Notes: a model not told the origin generated them from the letters alone. Shown: positions 45,509 through 55,024, numbered from the stretch's first letter. The stretch is DNA of 64,000 nucleotides from Psychrobium sp. MM17-31 (GCF_022347785.1 NZ_JAKRGA010000002.1:434001-498000), one strand, 5' to 3'. Made by a program: numbers and translations.

Positions 45509-46933
45509 ATGAACGATAACAGAGAGCAGTTTGGATCTCGTCTTGGGTTTATCCTAGCTGCGGCAGGAAGCGCAGTAGGTATTGGTAACCTCGTTGGTTT
45601 CCCAGTTAATGCGGCAAAAAATGGTGGCGGTGCATTCCTCGTAATGTACGCACTTTTCGTTGTTGCCTTGTGTTTACCAGTAATGATGGCTGAATTGGCT
45701 ATGGGCCGCGCCACACAAAAAGGGCCTGTTGGCGCTTATGGTGGGCTGTCTTCATCAACGAGTAAATGGCGCATCGCCGGACTCATGGGGGTCCTGACCC
45801 CGTTTATGATTGGTATTTTCTACACCGTTATCAGTGTTTGGATCTTAGGTTACCTATTTATGGCAGCCACTGGCGATCTCGCTCATTTAGCCACCGATGG
45901 CACCTTTGGCGGCTTTGTCAGTAGTAATTATATCTTTGCCGCTATGGTTGGGGTTGTTGCCATCATCTACCTAATTCTAAAAATGGGTGTACAAGACGGT
46001 ATCGAGAAAGTATCTAAAATTCTCATGCCTGCACTATTCATTATGCTAATTGGTTTGGTAATTTTCGTACTAACTCTAGACAATGCCAGTGCTGGGGTTG
46101 AATTTTACGTAATTCCAGAGTTTTCAAAAATTACCGCATCGGTAGTTAATGGCGCGCTATCGCAAGCGTTTTTCTCATTGTCATTAGGTATGGGTATCTT
46201 GATTACCTACGGCTCTTACCTAAGTCGTAAAACTAACATTGCTAGTTCGGCAAAAATGGTAGCAATTGCAGATACTTCAGTGGCTTTCATCGCCGGTCTA
46301 ATGGTAATGCCTGCAATTTTCTCGTTTAACCCATCGGTTGATCCAACTGAGTTAAGCGATTCATCGGTGAGCTTAATTTTCGTATTGCTACCTAAAATCT
46401 TCTTAGCGCTTCAAGCCTCAATCGGTTTTATTGGCGCAAGTATCGTTGCAACGCTATTCTTCTTGCTCGTATTCTTTGCTGCAATTACTTCGTTAGTATC
46501 TATTATCGAAGTACCAGTTGCCTACCTAATGGATGAGAAGAAACAGACTCGTCAAAAAGCACTTACCACTATCGGTATTTTCGGTGGCGTGTTAACTATT
46601 GTGGCGAGTATGTCGCTGGGCATGGTTGGCTTCTTAACAGAAATGGTAACCTATGGCGGTAAAGTTAAGTCGTTCTTCGATATCATTATCGACATTTTCT
46701 ACGATACCATCTTGCCATTAAACGGTTTATTGGTGTGTTTATTTGTTAGCTATCGCTGGAAGAAACACAACTTGAATCAAGAGATGAGTGATGGCGATGC
46801 CAGCTACGAAGGTTCGTTAATGCAAAAATACGTTAACTTCTCGCTAGGCACTTTCATCCCAGTTATTCTGCTAGTGATTTTCCTAAACACCGTAGCAGAT
46901 AAGTTCTTTGCTTATTCGTTATTTGGGCTCTAA
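45509..46933 (+). CDS. Sodium-dependent transporter (NSS/SNF family)
   Basis: A symporter of the LeuT-like neurotransmitter:sodium symporter family with about 11-12 helices. The N-terminal signature is SRLGFILAAAGSAVGIGNLVGFP, with the unwound TM1 site (AVGIGN) and the following NGGGAFLVMY. The substrate, probably an amino acid, cannot be deduced. It is monocistronic, with a strong terminator, and divergent from the ABC exporter. Confidence 0.92.
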   Translation: MNDNREQFGSRLGFILAAAGSAVGIGNLVGFPVNAAKNGGGAFLVMYALFVVALCLPVMMAELAMGRATQKGPVGAYGGLSSSTSKWRIAGLMGVLTPFMIGIFYTVISVWILGYLFMAATGDLAHLATDGTFGGFVSSNYIFAAMVGVVAIIYLILKMGVQDGIEKVSKILMPALFIMLIGLVIFVLTLDNASAGVEFYVIPEFSKITASVVNGALSQAFFSLSLGMGILITYGSYLSRKTNIASSAKMVAIADTSVAFIAGLMVMPAIFSFNPSVDPTELSDSSVSLIFVLLPKIFLALQASIGFIGASIVATLFFLLVFFAAITSLVSIIEVPVAYLMDEKKQTRQKALTTIGIFGGVLTIVASMSLGMVGFLTEMVTYGGKVKSFFDIIIDIFYDTILPLNGLLVCLFVSYRWKKHNLNQEMSDGDASYEGSLMQKYVNFSLGTFIPVILLVIFLNTVADKFFAYSLFGL

Positions 46934-46950
46934 TACTTCCGTAGAAATGA

Positions 46951-46979
46951 AAAAAGGCTGCAACTAGCAGCCTTTTTTA
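46951..46979 (+). terminator. Terminator after the NSS transporter
   Basis: AAAAAGGCTGC (46951-46961) pairs perfectly with GCAGCCTTTTT (46967-46977) and is followed by T residues. Confidence 0.9.
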
Positions 46980-47067
46980 TTGCCTATACGTAAACTCATA
47001 CCTTAAGCACAATGTCACATTTTTATCACACTGGCCTTTTTAAACTATTCCGTGATAAAACTACCCA

Positions 47068-47748
47068 ATGCCTGCAATGAAATTACTATTAATTGAAGAT
47101 CACGCCGAGATCTCCAAAGTCATCTTTGAATACTTTGAACTTAAAGGTCATGAGATGGATTACGCCAGCGATGGCAAACACGGCATTGAGCTCGCCACAA
47201 CCAACCACTACGACATGATTATTCTCGATATTATGCTACCGCAAATAGATGGTCTGTCAGTGTGTCGTCAGCTGCGCCAACAAGGCAATAACACACCAGT
47301 GATTATGCTCACTGCCTGTGATGAAAAAGAAGATATTCTCAGTGGTTTCGAACAAGGCGCCGATGATTATTTAGTAAAACCCTTCGATCTCAATATTCTT
47401 GAAGCTCGCATTAACGCTATTTATCAACGTTTTGCCGGAAAAAGAGCGGTTAACGAACTCTCGTTCAATGACTTAGTGCTCGACCTCACCAATCATCAAG
47501 CGCTCCGCGGTGAATGTCACTTCACGCTTAACAATGCGCAGTTTAAATTACTTAAACTGCTCATGTTAAAAAGCCCCGGTATTGCAACAAGAGAAGAAAT
47601 AAGTCGCGAATTATGGCAAGACGACGAGCCAGATGAAGATTTGATCCGCAATCACGTCTACCGCTTACGCACACTCATCGATAAACCTTTTAAAAAAGGC
47701 TACATTAAAACTATACCCAAGGTGGGATACCAACTGTCTATCGGATAA
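47068..47748 (+). CDS. OmpR-family response regulator
   Basis: The receiver domain (1-120) has the acidic pair in IEDHAE, phosphoacceptor Asp54 (LDIMLP), Thr in LTACD and Lys in VKPFD. A winged-helix DNA-binding domain follows (about 130-226, ending IKTIPKVGYQL). The start may be 47068 or the ATG at 47077 (MKLLLIED), which fits the family better; neither has a clear ribosome site. The partner kinase follows three bases later. Confidence 0.93.
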   Translation: MPAMKLLLIEDHAEISKVIFEYFELKGHEMDYASDGKHGIELATTNHYDMIILDIMLPQIDGLSVCRQLRQQGNNTPVIMLTACDEKEDILSGFEQGADDYLVKPFDLNILEARINAIYQRFAGKRAVNELSFNDLVLDLTNHQALRGECHFTLNNAQFKLLKLLMLKSPGIATREEISRELWQDDEPDEDLIRNHVYRLRTLIDKPFKKGYIKTIPKVGYQLSIG

Positions 47749-47751
47749 TTT

Positions 47752-49056
47752 ATGAAAAAACTTTATACGGCCAAGCGGTTAACCATCATCTATTTTTCGT
47801 TAATCGCCATTGCCCTCGCCTCACTGCACCTATCCGTTTATCAGCTTACCACCAGCGATTTAGAGCAGCTTTACGCCAACAATAGACTCACGCATATCAA
47901 ACGCTATACCACCGAATTATTCGCTAATAAATCGGTAAAACAACAAGAAAAAATCGAAGTCAAAACGCATCAACACCAAGAACTCGATCGCGGTTTTACC
48001 ATCTACATCGACCTAACGAAATTGCCCTCTGATGTTCCTAGTGCCAACGAAATTCCTTACGATGAAGCAATAGAAATCATTGCCGAGAATTCACCAGCAC
48101 TTGAGCGAGGCAAAGATTACTTTGTGCAAAAGAGTAAAATCAACTCTCTCGATGGCTGGATTGATGTTTACTTTGTCGTAGATAATAGCCTTTATGAGTT
48201 AAGTGAGCGCCAACTACTCGCATTACACAGCAAGCAAATAATAATTTCGTTAGCGCTCTTATTCGTCAGTCTAATTGCCGTGATTAAAATATCTGACAAG
48301 CTTACTAGGCCAACATCAGATCTCGCCAAAGCGCTGTCTAATCGTCCCGCCGACGATTTGTCGCCACTACCCAAGGGCAATAATCTAACAACCATTGAAC
48401 ACGCCAAGCTCATCGATACCTTTAACCATTATCAAACTCGAATTGGCGAGTCTATTGAGCGTGAGCGATCGTTTAACCGCTTTGCCAGTCATGAATTGCG
48501 CTCTCCTTTAATGGTGATGACGGGGGCGTTGAACATTCTCGAAGTATCAGATAATCCACAAGTCGTCGCCAAACAACACCTAAGGCTGAAAAACGCTACC
48601 TCCACCATGACAGAATTCGTCGATATCTTACTCAGTCTGACTAAATCAATTGCCACTCAACAAAACCAAACACTAACTATCGACCGTGCCGCAATCGGCG
48701 AAATTATCGAGCATCATCACTATCTATTAGAAAACAAAGCAATTGAGATAGTGATAGACATTGAGCAACCAACACAAGTTAATTTACCCAAGGCGGCATT
48801 TCAAATACTGCTAGGTAATGTAATAAAAAACGCTTTCGCTTATACAGTTGAAGGCGAAATAAAGATAAAGGTGCAGCACGATAAAATTACGGTGGTCGAC
48901 AGCGGCAAAGGACTCAATAGTGCAGATTCAACCGCAGATGGCTACGGGTTAGGATTACTAATCGTCAAAGAGTTATGTCAAAGATATAACTATCAATTTT
49001 CACTTACCGACAATCAAAATAACGGTTGCAGCGCAGAGATTTTATTCAAACCTTAA
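47752..49056 (+). CDS. Sensor histidine kinase partner
   Basis: The kinase has TM1 (about 10-30), a periplasmic domain (about 31-160) and TM2 (about 161-180), then a short HAMP-like linker. The HisKA dimerisation domain has His247 (FASHELRSPL). The HATPase domain (about 340-434) has an N-box (LGNVIKNAFAY) and G boxes (DSGKGL, GYGLGLLIVKEL). The stimulus is unknown; the periplasmic part has no recognised sensor fold. Downstream genes include a monohaem cytochrome and ChrA, but linkage to them is speculative. Confidence 0.92.
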   Translation: MKKLYTAKRLTIIYFSLIAIALASLHLSVYQLTTSDLEQLYANNRLTHIKRYTTELFANKSVKQQEKIEVKTHQHQELDRGFTIYIDLTKLPSDVPSANEIPYDEAIEIIAENSPALERGKDYFVQKSKINSLDGWIDVYFVVDNSLYELSERQLLALHSKQIIISLALLFVSLIAVIKISDKLTRPTSDLAKALSNRPADDLSPLPKGNNLTTIEHAKLIDTFNHYQTRIGESIERERSFNRFASHELRSPLMVMTGALNILEVSDNPQVVAKQHLRLKNATSTMTEFVDILLSLTKSIATQQNQTLTIDRAAIGEIIEHHHYLLENKAIEIVIDIEQPTQVNLPKAAFQILLGNVIKNAFAYTVEGEIKIKVQHDKITVVDSGKGLNSADSTADGYGLGLLIVKELCQRYNYQFSLTDNQNNGCSAEILFKP

Positions 49057-49088
49057 ATAATAGTGTTTAAGCGAACACATTTTGGTGA

Positions 49089-49117
49089 CGTGATTGCTAT
49101 TACAGTAGCAATTCACA
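49089..49117. promoter_or_regulatory. Imperfect palindrome before the monohaem protein gene
   Basis: ATTGCTA (49093-49099), six bases, TAGCAAT (49106-49112) form an exact 7-bp inverted repeat, extended on both sides by GTG and TCAC with one base offset. It ends 20 bases before the ATG at 49137 and could be an operator or a hairpin in the leader. Confidence 0.45.
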
Positions 49118-49136
49118 ACAACCAAAATACAACGCT

Positions 49137-49652
49137 ATGAAAACCATAATTACCGCAGTCTGCATCGCATGCATTCTAGTGTCGAACAATGTCGCAATAA
49201 GTAAAGAGCGATCCACTCATCCCACCAAAAGCAATCACTGGCTTCTTGACGAAAAAGATCCGCAAAAGCGCTTACAAAAACTTGAGAAATACCTTCGAGG
49301 CTTTGATCAACCGATGCTTGAAGTTGGTCAGCGATTTAAACGTTTGCATCAAGCCCTCGTCGACAACAATCATGAGTTAGCGGTATATCAGTGGAAGAAG
49401 ATCAAGAAAACCATCGAAAACGGTTACATGAAGCGCCCTAAGCGGGAAAAGAATGCCAAATTGATTTTTCTAAACGAACATTGGAAAGAAATATTAAAAG
49501 ACTTTGAAAACCCCAACTCTGCAGTGTCGTGGCAAGGATTTCAAAAAGCGCAAGCAGCATGTATGGCCTGTCATGCTGCCGAAGGCGTGGCTTTTATGAA
49601 TAATCAGCCCGTATTTAGATTAAAGATTTATGACAATAGCGCTAAACCATAG
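49137..49652 (+). CDS. Periplasmic monohaem c-type cytochrome-like protein
   Basis: A signal peptide (about 1-22) precedes 150 residues, mostly helical and basic. One haem-binding motif CMACH (142-146) lies near the C-terminus, and Met154 could be the distal ligand. The helical middle with the C-terminal CxxCH resembles cytochrome c' or its relatives, in which the haem is bound near the end of a four-helix bundle. Electron partner unknown. It stands alone between the kinase and chrA. Confidence 0.82.
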   Translation: MKTIITAVCIACILVSNNVAISKERSTHPTKSNHWLLDEKDPQKRLQKLEKYLRGFDQPMLEVGQRFKRLHQALVDNNHELAVYQWKKIKKTIENGYMKRPKREKNAKLIFLNEHWKEILKDFENPNSAVSWQGFQKAQAACMACHAAEGVAFMNNQPVFRLKIYDNSAKP

Positions 49653-49710
49653 TGCTCTCGTCACAACTCCTTTATCATGAACTAGTTCCACACTTATCAA
49701 TTAACCCACT

Positions 49711-50862
49711 ATGTTTGACGTTATTAAACAATTTTTTATCTTAGGCTTAATGAGTTTTGGCGGCCCTGCTGCCCACATAGGCTACTTTCACAAACAATTT
49801 GTAATCGACCAAAAGTGGCTTAGCGAAGAAGAATTCGCAAGTATTGTTGCTATCAGCCACTTGCTACCAGGCCCCGGCTCAAGCCAAGTTGGCTTTGCCA
49901 TTGGCTATCACCGTGCAGGCCTCATTGGTGCAATTAGCGCCTTTGTTGGCTTTACACTGCCATCATTTGTTTTGATGATAGCACTGGCTTATTTCGGTAA
50001 TGCCTTTAACGATAACGCTATCTTGAACGGCGTTATTCACGGCTTAAAACTGCTGGCGGTAATTGTCGTAGCTGATGCAATTTGGGGCATGTTTAACAAT
50101 TTCTGTAAAAACAAACTTACCCAAGCACTGTGTATTGCTACTGCAATAGCTATTTTATTATTCCAATCAATTAGCGTGCAAATGCTAGCGATTGTCGCTA
50201 CTGGCATTATTGGCTATCGCTATTTGTCAGAATCAAAAAACACAACTCAAAACCAATATAAACTCGCGTTAAACCTACCTGTGCTAGCAGTGACCACAGT
50301 GCTATTTGGTGCAAGTTTCCTCGTTTATCAGCAAGAATTGCTGAGCGTGTTTTTCAGCTATTTTCAAGCGGGAAGCTTAGTGTATGGTGGCGGCCATGTG
50401 GTGTTGCCATTGCTGCAAAACCTTACCCAAGATGTGCTAGATAGTGATACCTTCTTAACTGGCTACGCCCTTGCCCAAGGTGTTCCGGGGCCTATGTTCA
50501 CCTTAGCGACATTCCTAGGCTATAACACAACAAATGAAATGCCTTTGCTTGGCGCAACCTTGGCAACTTTAGGCATATTTCTACCAGGCTTTTTATTACT
50601 GTGCTGCTTTAAGTCGAGTTGGAGCGCTGTTTCTAGTAATCCAACCCTCAAAGGAATTACCGCAGGTATCAACGCTAGTGTTGTTGGCTTACTCATCGCC
50701 GCGTTTTATCAGCCAATATTCACCAGCGCTGTTAGCAACGCCTCAGATTTTGCAGTGATATTAGTTGGCTTACTCGCGCTAAAATCTCAAAAACTCTCAA
50801 TCTTAAAATTGATTGTAGTGGTGCTCATCTCCAACTTTTTGCTAATGCAATTACCTGTTTAA
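49711..50862 (+). CDS. chrA: Chromate efflux transporter ChrA
   Basis: A 383-residue CHR-family protein of the long, two-domain type. Each half has the repeated motif: FGGPAAHIGYFHKQFV and SHLLPGPGSSQVGFAIG in the first, VYGGGHVVLPLLQ and AQGVPGPMFTLATFLGY in the second. About ten membrane helices are expected. ChrA exports chromate, driven by the proton gradient. No chrB regulator is adjacent. Confidence 0.93.
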   Translation: MFDVIKQFFILGLMSFGGPAAHIGYFHKQFVIDQKWLSEEEFASIVAISHLLPGPGSSQVGFAIGYHRAGLIGAISAFVGFTLPSFVLMIALAYFGNAFNDNAILNGVIHGLKLLAVIVVADAIWGMFNNFCKNKLTQALCIATAIAILLFQSISVQMLAIVATGIIGYRYLSESKNTTQNQYKLALNLPVLAVTTVLFGASFLVYQQELLSVFFSYFQAGSLVYGGGHVVLPLLQNLTQDVLDSDTFLTGYALAQGVPGPMFTLATFLGYNTTNEMPLLGATLATLGIFLPGFLLLCCFKSSWSAVSSNPTLKGITAGINASVVGLLIAAFYQPIFTSAVSNASDFAVILVGLLALKSQKLSILKLIVVVLISNFLLMQLPV

Positions 50863-50935
50863 GCCGTTCATAACTTGCTATGATTGTCGGGCGTACTAGA
50901 CTGCGCCCGCCGTAGATATTAATTGAGTAATCCCG

Positions 50936-51244
50936 ATGACTAGCACTATTGAAGATACAGCCAAAGCACTCAAAGAACTTGGCCACCCTATTCGACTAAC
51001 TATTTTTAAACGCTTAGTTAAATCGGGAATGCAGGGATTAGCTGTTGGTCAACTACAAAAAGAACTTAAAATCCCTAACTCGACGTTATCTCATCATATC
51101 TCAAGCCTTGCATCGGCATCTTTAATAAAACAACGCCGCGAAGGAACCACTCTTTATTGCGTCGTCGAATACGATCGTTTTCTACAAGTGATTGGCTTCT
51201 TACAAGACGAATGTTGTATCGAGTCTCCTTCTCCGGTCAACTAA
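50936..51244 (+). CDS. ArsR-family metal-type transcriptional regulator
   Basis: A 102-residue winged-helix protein. The recognition helix region is LKIPNSTLSHHISSLASASLIKQ (about 44-66) and the wing RREGTTLYCVV. Cys75 and the C-terminal pair Cys93-Cys94 (DECCIES) could form a metal or thiol sensing site; the classic alpha3 ELCVCDL motif of ArsR/CadC is missing. It lies before the Cys-containing permease and after ChrA, so either could be its target; no operator was clearly recognised. Confidence 0.9.
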   Translation: MTSTIEDTAKALKELGHPIRLTIFKRLVKSGMQGLAVGQLQKELKIPNSTLSHHISSLASASLIKQRREGTTLYCVVEYDRFLQVIGFLQDECCIESPSPVN

Positions 51245-51439
51245 TTTTCGTTAACACTCCTGAGCGCGAGTTCAATAATCAATAACTTAGCATTGAGTTT
51301 CTAATCGCGCTCACAAATCAGCCAGCTTATTTCCATAAAACACGAAATAAAAATTGATCTTTAATTCGATCCTTATTATATTTCCCACTACTTATTTCGA
51401 TATTTTTAGAAATACAAATTTTAAAGCGAGAAACAAACC

Positions 51440-52351
51440 ATGAATATCACCTCTGAAATGATAGAAAATACCCTCGGGATGTTTGCATTCCTAGCCGTAG
51501 AGCTCACCCTCTTATTCCTACTCATTAGCTATATTGTTGGCGTATTACAGCTATACATTCCACCGCAAAAAATCCAACAGATCCTCAGTGATAAAAAGGG
51601 GAAGGGATACATCATCGCCGGATTCTTAGGTGCCATTACCCCGTTTTGCTCATGCTCAACAATTCCATTTTTAAAAGGGCTTTTACGGGCAAAAGCAGGC
51701 TTTGGCACCATGATGGTATTCCTGTTTGCTAGCCCGCTTCTAAATCCGATTATTATTGGCTTATTCGCCGTTACCTTTGGTGTTGAAGTCACTGTATTTT
51801 ATTTTGTGATGGCGATGGGCGTATCGATCATTGCAGGATTTGTATTGGAGAAATTAGGATTTGAAAAATACGTTAAAGCCGATGCCTATGCACAGCCGCA
51901 AATTTCAGGCTGTGGCACAGGCTGTGGCCAAGCTGCTCCAGTCAACAAATGGCTTAAGATTTGGCACAGTACCTGGAAAGACTTCTTAAAAGTATTGCCA
52001 TACCTATTAGGCGGTATTGCCCTTGGTTCGATGATTTACGGCTTTATGCCAACAGAGTTTGTGGCCAATGTCGCCAGCGAAGACAATCCATTTGCAATCC
52101 CTGTTGCAGCGGTTATCGGTATTCCACTCTACATTCGTGCTGAAGCGGTGATCCCGCTAAGTGCCGCCTTAGCAGCGAAAGGTATGGGGTTAGGGGCAGT
52201 CATGGCATTAATCATCGGTAGTGCTGGTGCCAGCTTAACGGAAGTTATTTTATTAAAATCAATTTTCAAAAACAAAATGATCGCCGCGTTCTTATTTGTG
52301 ATTCTATCGATGGCGGTTAGTGCTGGCTTTATCTATAGCTGGTTGTTCTAG
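51440..52351 (+). CDS. Metal permease, SO_0444/ArsP-like (DUF318)
   Basis: A 303-residue protein with eight or so TM helices. The key motif TPFCSCSTIPFLKG (Cys70, Cys72) is at the end of TM2, and a cytoplasmic linker has a CGTGCGQ motif (Cys158, Cys162). This class of permease includes ArsP, which exports organoarsenicals, and the SO_0444 group linked to Cu/Zn efflux. The CSC pair favours a thiophilic metal substrate, but which one is open. The ArsR-type gene lies 195 bases upstream. Confidence 0.87.
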   Translation: MNITSEMIENTLGMFAFLAVELTLLFLLISYIVGVLQLYIPPQKIQQILSDKKGKGYIIAGFLGAITPFCSCSTIPFLKGLLRAKAGFGTMMVFLFASPLLNPIIIGLFAVTFGVEVTVFYFVMAMGVSIIAGFVLEKLGFEKYVKADAYAQPQISGCGTGCGQAAPVNKWLKIWHSTWKDFLKVLPYLLGGIALGSMIYGFMPTEFVANVASEDNPFAIPVAAVIGIPLYIRAEAVIPLSAALAAKGMGLGAVMALIIGSAGASLTEVILLKSIFKNKMIAAFLFVILSMAVSAGFIYSWLF

Positions 52352-52375
52352 CCATCCATTGGCAAAATGAAACGT

Positions 52376-52413
52376 AAAAAGCGGCTGCTAATTTAATTAG
52401 TTAGCCGCTTAAT
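52376..52413. terminator. Bidirectional terminator between permease and SIMPL gene
   Basis: AAGCGGCT (52379-52386) pairs with AGCCGCTT (52403-52410), with further pairing in the TAATT/AATTA centre. An A-run on the left gives a T-run on the minus strand. It lies between convergent genes. Confidence 0.7.
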
Positions 52414-52423
52414 CAGGTGTTTA

Positions 52424-53173
52424 TTATTTTAGTTTATAAACCACGTGAATTGATTTATTGAGTTCAATGGTTTCAGGGGTAAACATGTTCATCCCTGGTG
52501 ACTGCAAAATAGAGCCAGAAACTGCCATCCGCTCGATTCTTCCACTATAGCTGCTTTCAGATACCCCAAAACGTGCAAAGAAGTTGTTATAACTACTATC
52601 TTGCGTTGCGGCATAAACACTGCCTAGCTCGGCACCTAGGCCAGAAGCCAAATCACTTGCTTTCAGTTTTGCGTCATTTGCTGCTTTCTTCACCAACGCC
52701 TGCACGAGTTGCTTACGATTGGAAACATCGAACGAAATATTAACGTCATTTAAATTTTTCATGCCGATTAGTTGGTCCATGATTTCAGAGTAGTCGGCTA
52801 AATTTCTCAACGTTATATCAAAACTTTGACTAACTTCGTAGCCAATTATTTTTCCCTCTTCATAATCTTTATTACGTTGGCGTCTGATTTCTTTGTATAA
52901 TGCAAACGACTGAATATCTGATAATTTAACATCGTATTTTTTGAGTAAAGTTACCACTTCTACTCCTCGGACATTAACTACATCCATCGCTTTGTTGGCT
53001 TCTTTTTCATACGCTATTAATTCAAAAGTTATCGTAGCCATATCCGGCGCAACCTTCGATGTAGCCTCACCTTTCACCAACACAAAAGGAAAATCAGGTA
53101 AGTTAGTCGCATTAGCCACCGTACAACAGATAGCCATTAAAGGTGCGGCTAACCATTTTAATTTAATCATCAT
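52424..53173 (-). CDS. SIMPL-domain (DUF541) periplasmic protein
   Basis: A signal peptide (MMIKLKWLAAPLMAICC to about residue 22) leads a SIMPL/DUF541 domain with the strand FVLVKGEATSKVAPDMATI and many amphipathic helices. Family members such as E. coli YggE form oligomers and are connected with oxidative stress, but the activity is unclear. The ATG at 53173 has AGGA four bases upstream; an in-frame ATG farther out gives an implausible leader. Divergent from the XdhC-like gene. Confidence 0.85.
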   Translation of the reverse strand: MMIKLKWLAAPLMAICCTVANATNLPDFPFVLVKGEATSKVAPDMATITFELIAYEKEANKAMDVVNVRGVEVVTLLKKYDVKLSDIQSFALYKEIRRQRNKDYEEGKIIGYEVSQSFDITLRNLADYSEIMDQLIGMKNLNDVNISFDVSNRKQLVQALVKKAANDAKLKASDLASGLGAELGSVYAATQDSSYNNFFARFGVSESSYSGRIERMAVSGSILQSPGMNMFTPETIELNKSIHVVYKLK

Positions 53174-53364
53174 AAGATCCTGTTTTTGAATATGAATACT
53201 GCACACCCTACCTGTATTAAAACGCAAAATAAACAAAGATTACATTTAGCTACAATTGTGAACGCAGACTAAATTGCAATTACCGACGATGACTTTTATA
53301 GTTGTGTTTGCAATGTGATCTACCAATCAGCTACCCACAACAAAACCAATTACAAGGGACTGTG

Positions 53365-54387
53365 ATGAGTAATAGATTTCAAGATATTTTAAGCCAATGG
53401 CATCCCGCCAAAGATGAGACCGATTGGGCACTAGCCACTATAGTACAAACCAAGGGCTCCTCATATCGCAAAGCTGGTGCACATATGATGATCAACAGCT
53501 TGGGTCAAAGCTTTGGCATGTTATCTGGTGGTTGTTTAGAAGCTGATCTCAAACGCCAAGCTCGAAAGTGCTGGGACTCGAATCAACCACATATTGTGTG
53601 CTATGACATGAGCGATGAAAGTGATATTTCATGGCAACTCGGCATCGGTTGTGGCGGCATGGTGCGGGTACTCATTCAGCCGGTCACTAAAGACAATAAC
53701 TACCACAATTTGGCTGAGGTTTATCAAGCACTAACCAATCATCAGCCAGTTAGCTATTCACTCGATATCAATAACCCAAGCTCGATAAATGCGCTGAGCC
53801 TAGAACCAACAACAACAGTGAGAAGTAGCTCGTTTAATCACCACAGTCAGCAATTTACTAGCATCATCAGCTCAAAGCCCCAATTGGTTATTTTTGGCGC
53901 AGGCATAGATACCCTACCACTGATTTCATTAGCGAAAACAATGGCATGGAATATCACTCTAATTGACGAGCGCAGTAACTATGCTCGACCATCAGAATTT
54001 AAAAGCATCAACATGATGATTAATCAATCATATCAATCGCTTACAAATCACGCAGCGATAAAAAATGCCGATGCTATTGTTATCATGCATCACAATATAG
54101 AGCTCGATGCCAAAGCCATAAATTTAGCCCAACACAGCAACGCAAATTACCTTGGATTGCTAGGCCCTACTCATCGCACCGAACGCGTTTTTGAACATAC
54201 AAATCACAAAGCTGATCAATTGCGATGTCCATTAACCAATCCCATCGGACTCGATTTGGGCGGCGACTTACCAGAGACCATTGCTTTGTCGATCGTTAGC
54301 CAAATTCAGGCGCATCTTGCACAGCGTTCGGCTAAATCATTAAATCAGTATAACAACACGATTGCAGAGGTGACCGATGCCTCTTAA
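53365..54387 (+). CDS. XdhC/CoxI-family Mo-hydroxylase maturation protein
   Basis: XdhC-like proteins bind the molybdenum cofactor, help its sulfuration and insert it into Mo hydroxylases. The N-terminal part has QTKGSSYRKAGAHMMI and LSGGCLEADLKRQA, typical of the XdhC_CoxI domain; the C-terminal part is a Rossmann domain (VIFGAGIDTLPLI). I use the ATG at 53365, preceded by AAGGGA. Its end overlaps the MobA-like gene by 11 bases, and the Mo-enzyme genes follow. Confidence 0.9.
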   Translation: MSNRFQDILSQWHPAKDETDWALATIVQTKGSSYRKAGAHMMINSLGQSFGMLSGGCLEADLKRQARKCWDSNQPHIVCYDMSDESDISWQLGIGCGGMVRVLIQPVTKDNNYHNLAEVYQALTNHQPVSYSLDINNPSSINALSLEPTTTVRSSSFNHHSQQFTSIISSKPQLVIFGAGIDTLPLISLAKTMAWNITLIDERSNYARPSEFKSINMMINQSYQSLTNHAAIKNADAIVIMHHNIELDAKAINLAQHSNANYLGLLGPTHRTERVFEHTNHKADQLRCPLTNPIGLDLGGDLPETIALSIVSQIQAHLAQRSAKSLNQYNNTIAEVTDAS

Positions 54388-54958
54388 TGCAATAGTGCTA
54401 GCCGCCGGAAAAAGCACGCGTTTTAACGGCATTAAACAACTGGCTAACCTCAATGGTGAGAGTTTGGTTAATCACACTATCGCTCGCGTTGACTGCCCAA
54501 CTATAAATCGTGTTTTTGTGACTTTAGGTGCCCACAGCTGCCGCGTAATGTCACAGCTACCAACGCATGTTAGTCCGCTAATTAGTCAAAATTGGGAGTT
54601 GGGATTAGGACACAGTTTGGCAGATTCGGTAGAGCAACTCTCAGATCTCAGCGGCCGATTGTTGGTTTGTTTAGCGGATCAAGTGGCAGTTAAAAATGAG
54701 CATTATCGTCAGCTAACAGCTCTTAGCCAGCAGCAGCCAGATGCGATCATCGCCTCATCGGTTAACGATCGTGCTTGTGTGCCAGCGATCTTCCCCAAAC
54801 GCTTTTTCGATTCACTCACTCAATTGACTGGCGATCAAGGGGCTAAGGAATTATTAAAACAACACGCGGCTGATGTCGTCACCGTCGATTGCCCATGTGC
54901 GCAACAAGATATCGACACCAATGAAGATTTATATGCGTATCAACAACGCCAGACTTAA
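54377..54958 (+). CDS. MobA/MocA-like molybdenum cofactor nucleotidyltransferase
   Basis: A 193-residue NTP transferase. The nucleotide-binding N-terminus LAAGKSTRFNGIKQLA follows the family pattern LAAGxSxRxGxxK. The metal-binding Asp is in CLADQVAV. MocA makes the cytosine-dinucleotide cofactor used by bacterial xanthine-oxidase-type enzymes; the neighbours (XdhC and a Mo hydroxylase) favour MocA over MobA. The start overlaps the previous gene. Confidence 0.88.
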   Translation: MPLNAIVLAAGKSTRFNGIKQLANLNGESLVNHTIARVDCPTINRVFVTLGAHSCRVMSQLPTHVSPLISQNWELGLGHSLADSVEQLSDLSGRLLVCLADQVAVKNEHYRQLTALSQQQPDAIIASSVNDRACVPAIFPKRFFDSLTQLTGDQGAKELLKQHAADVVTVDCPCAQQDIDTNEDLYAYQQRQT

Positions 54959-55024
54959 AAATTATTAAAAACAGTAAATTATTAAAAAAGCAATAAATAG
55001 TCGTCACCAAATAAAGGTAAACCT

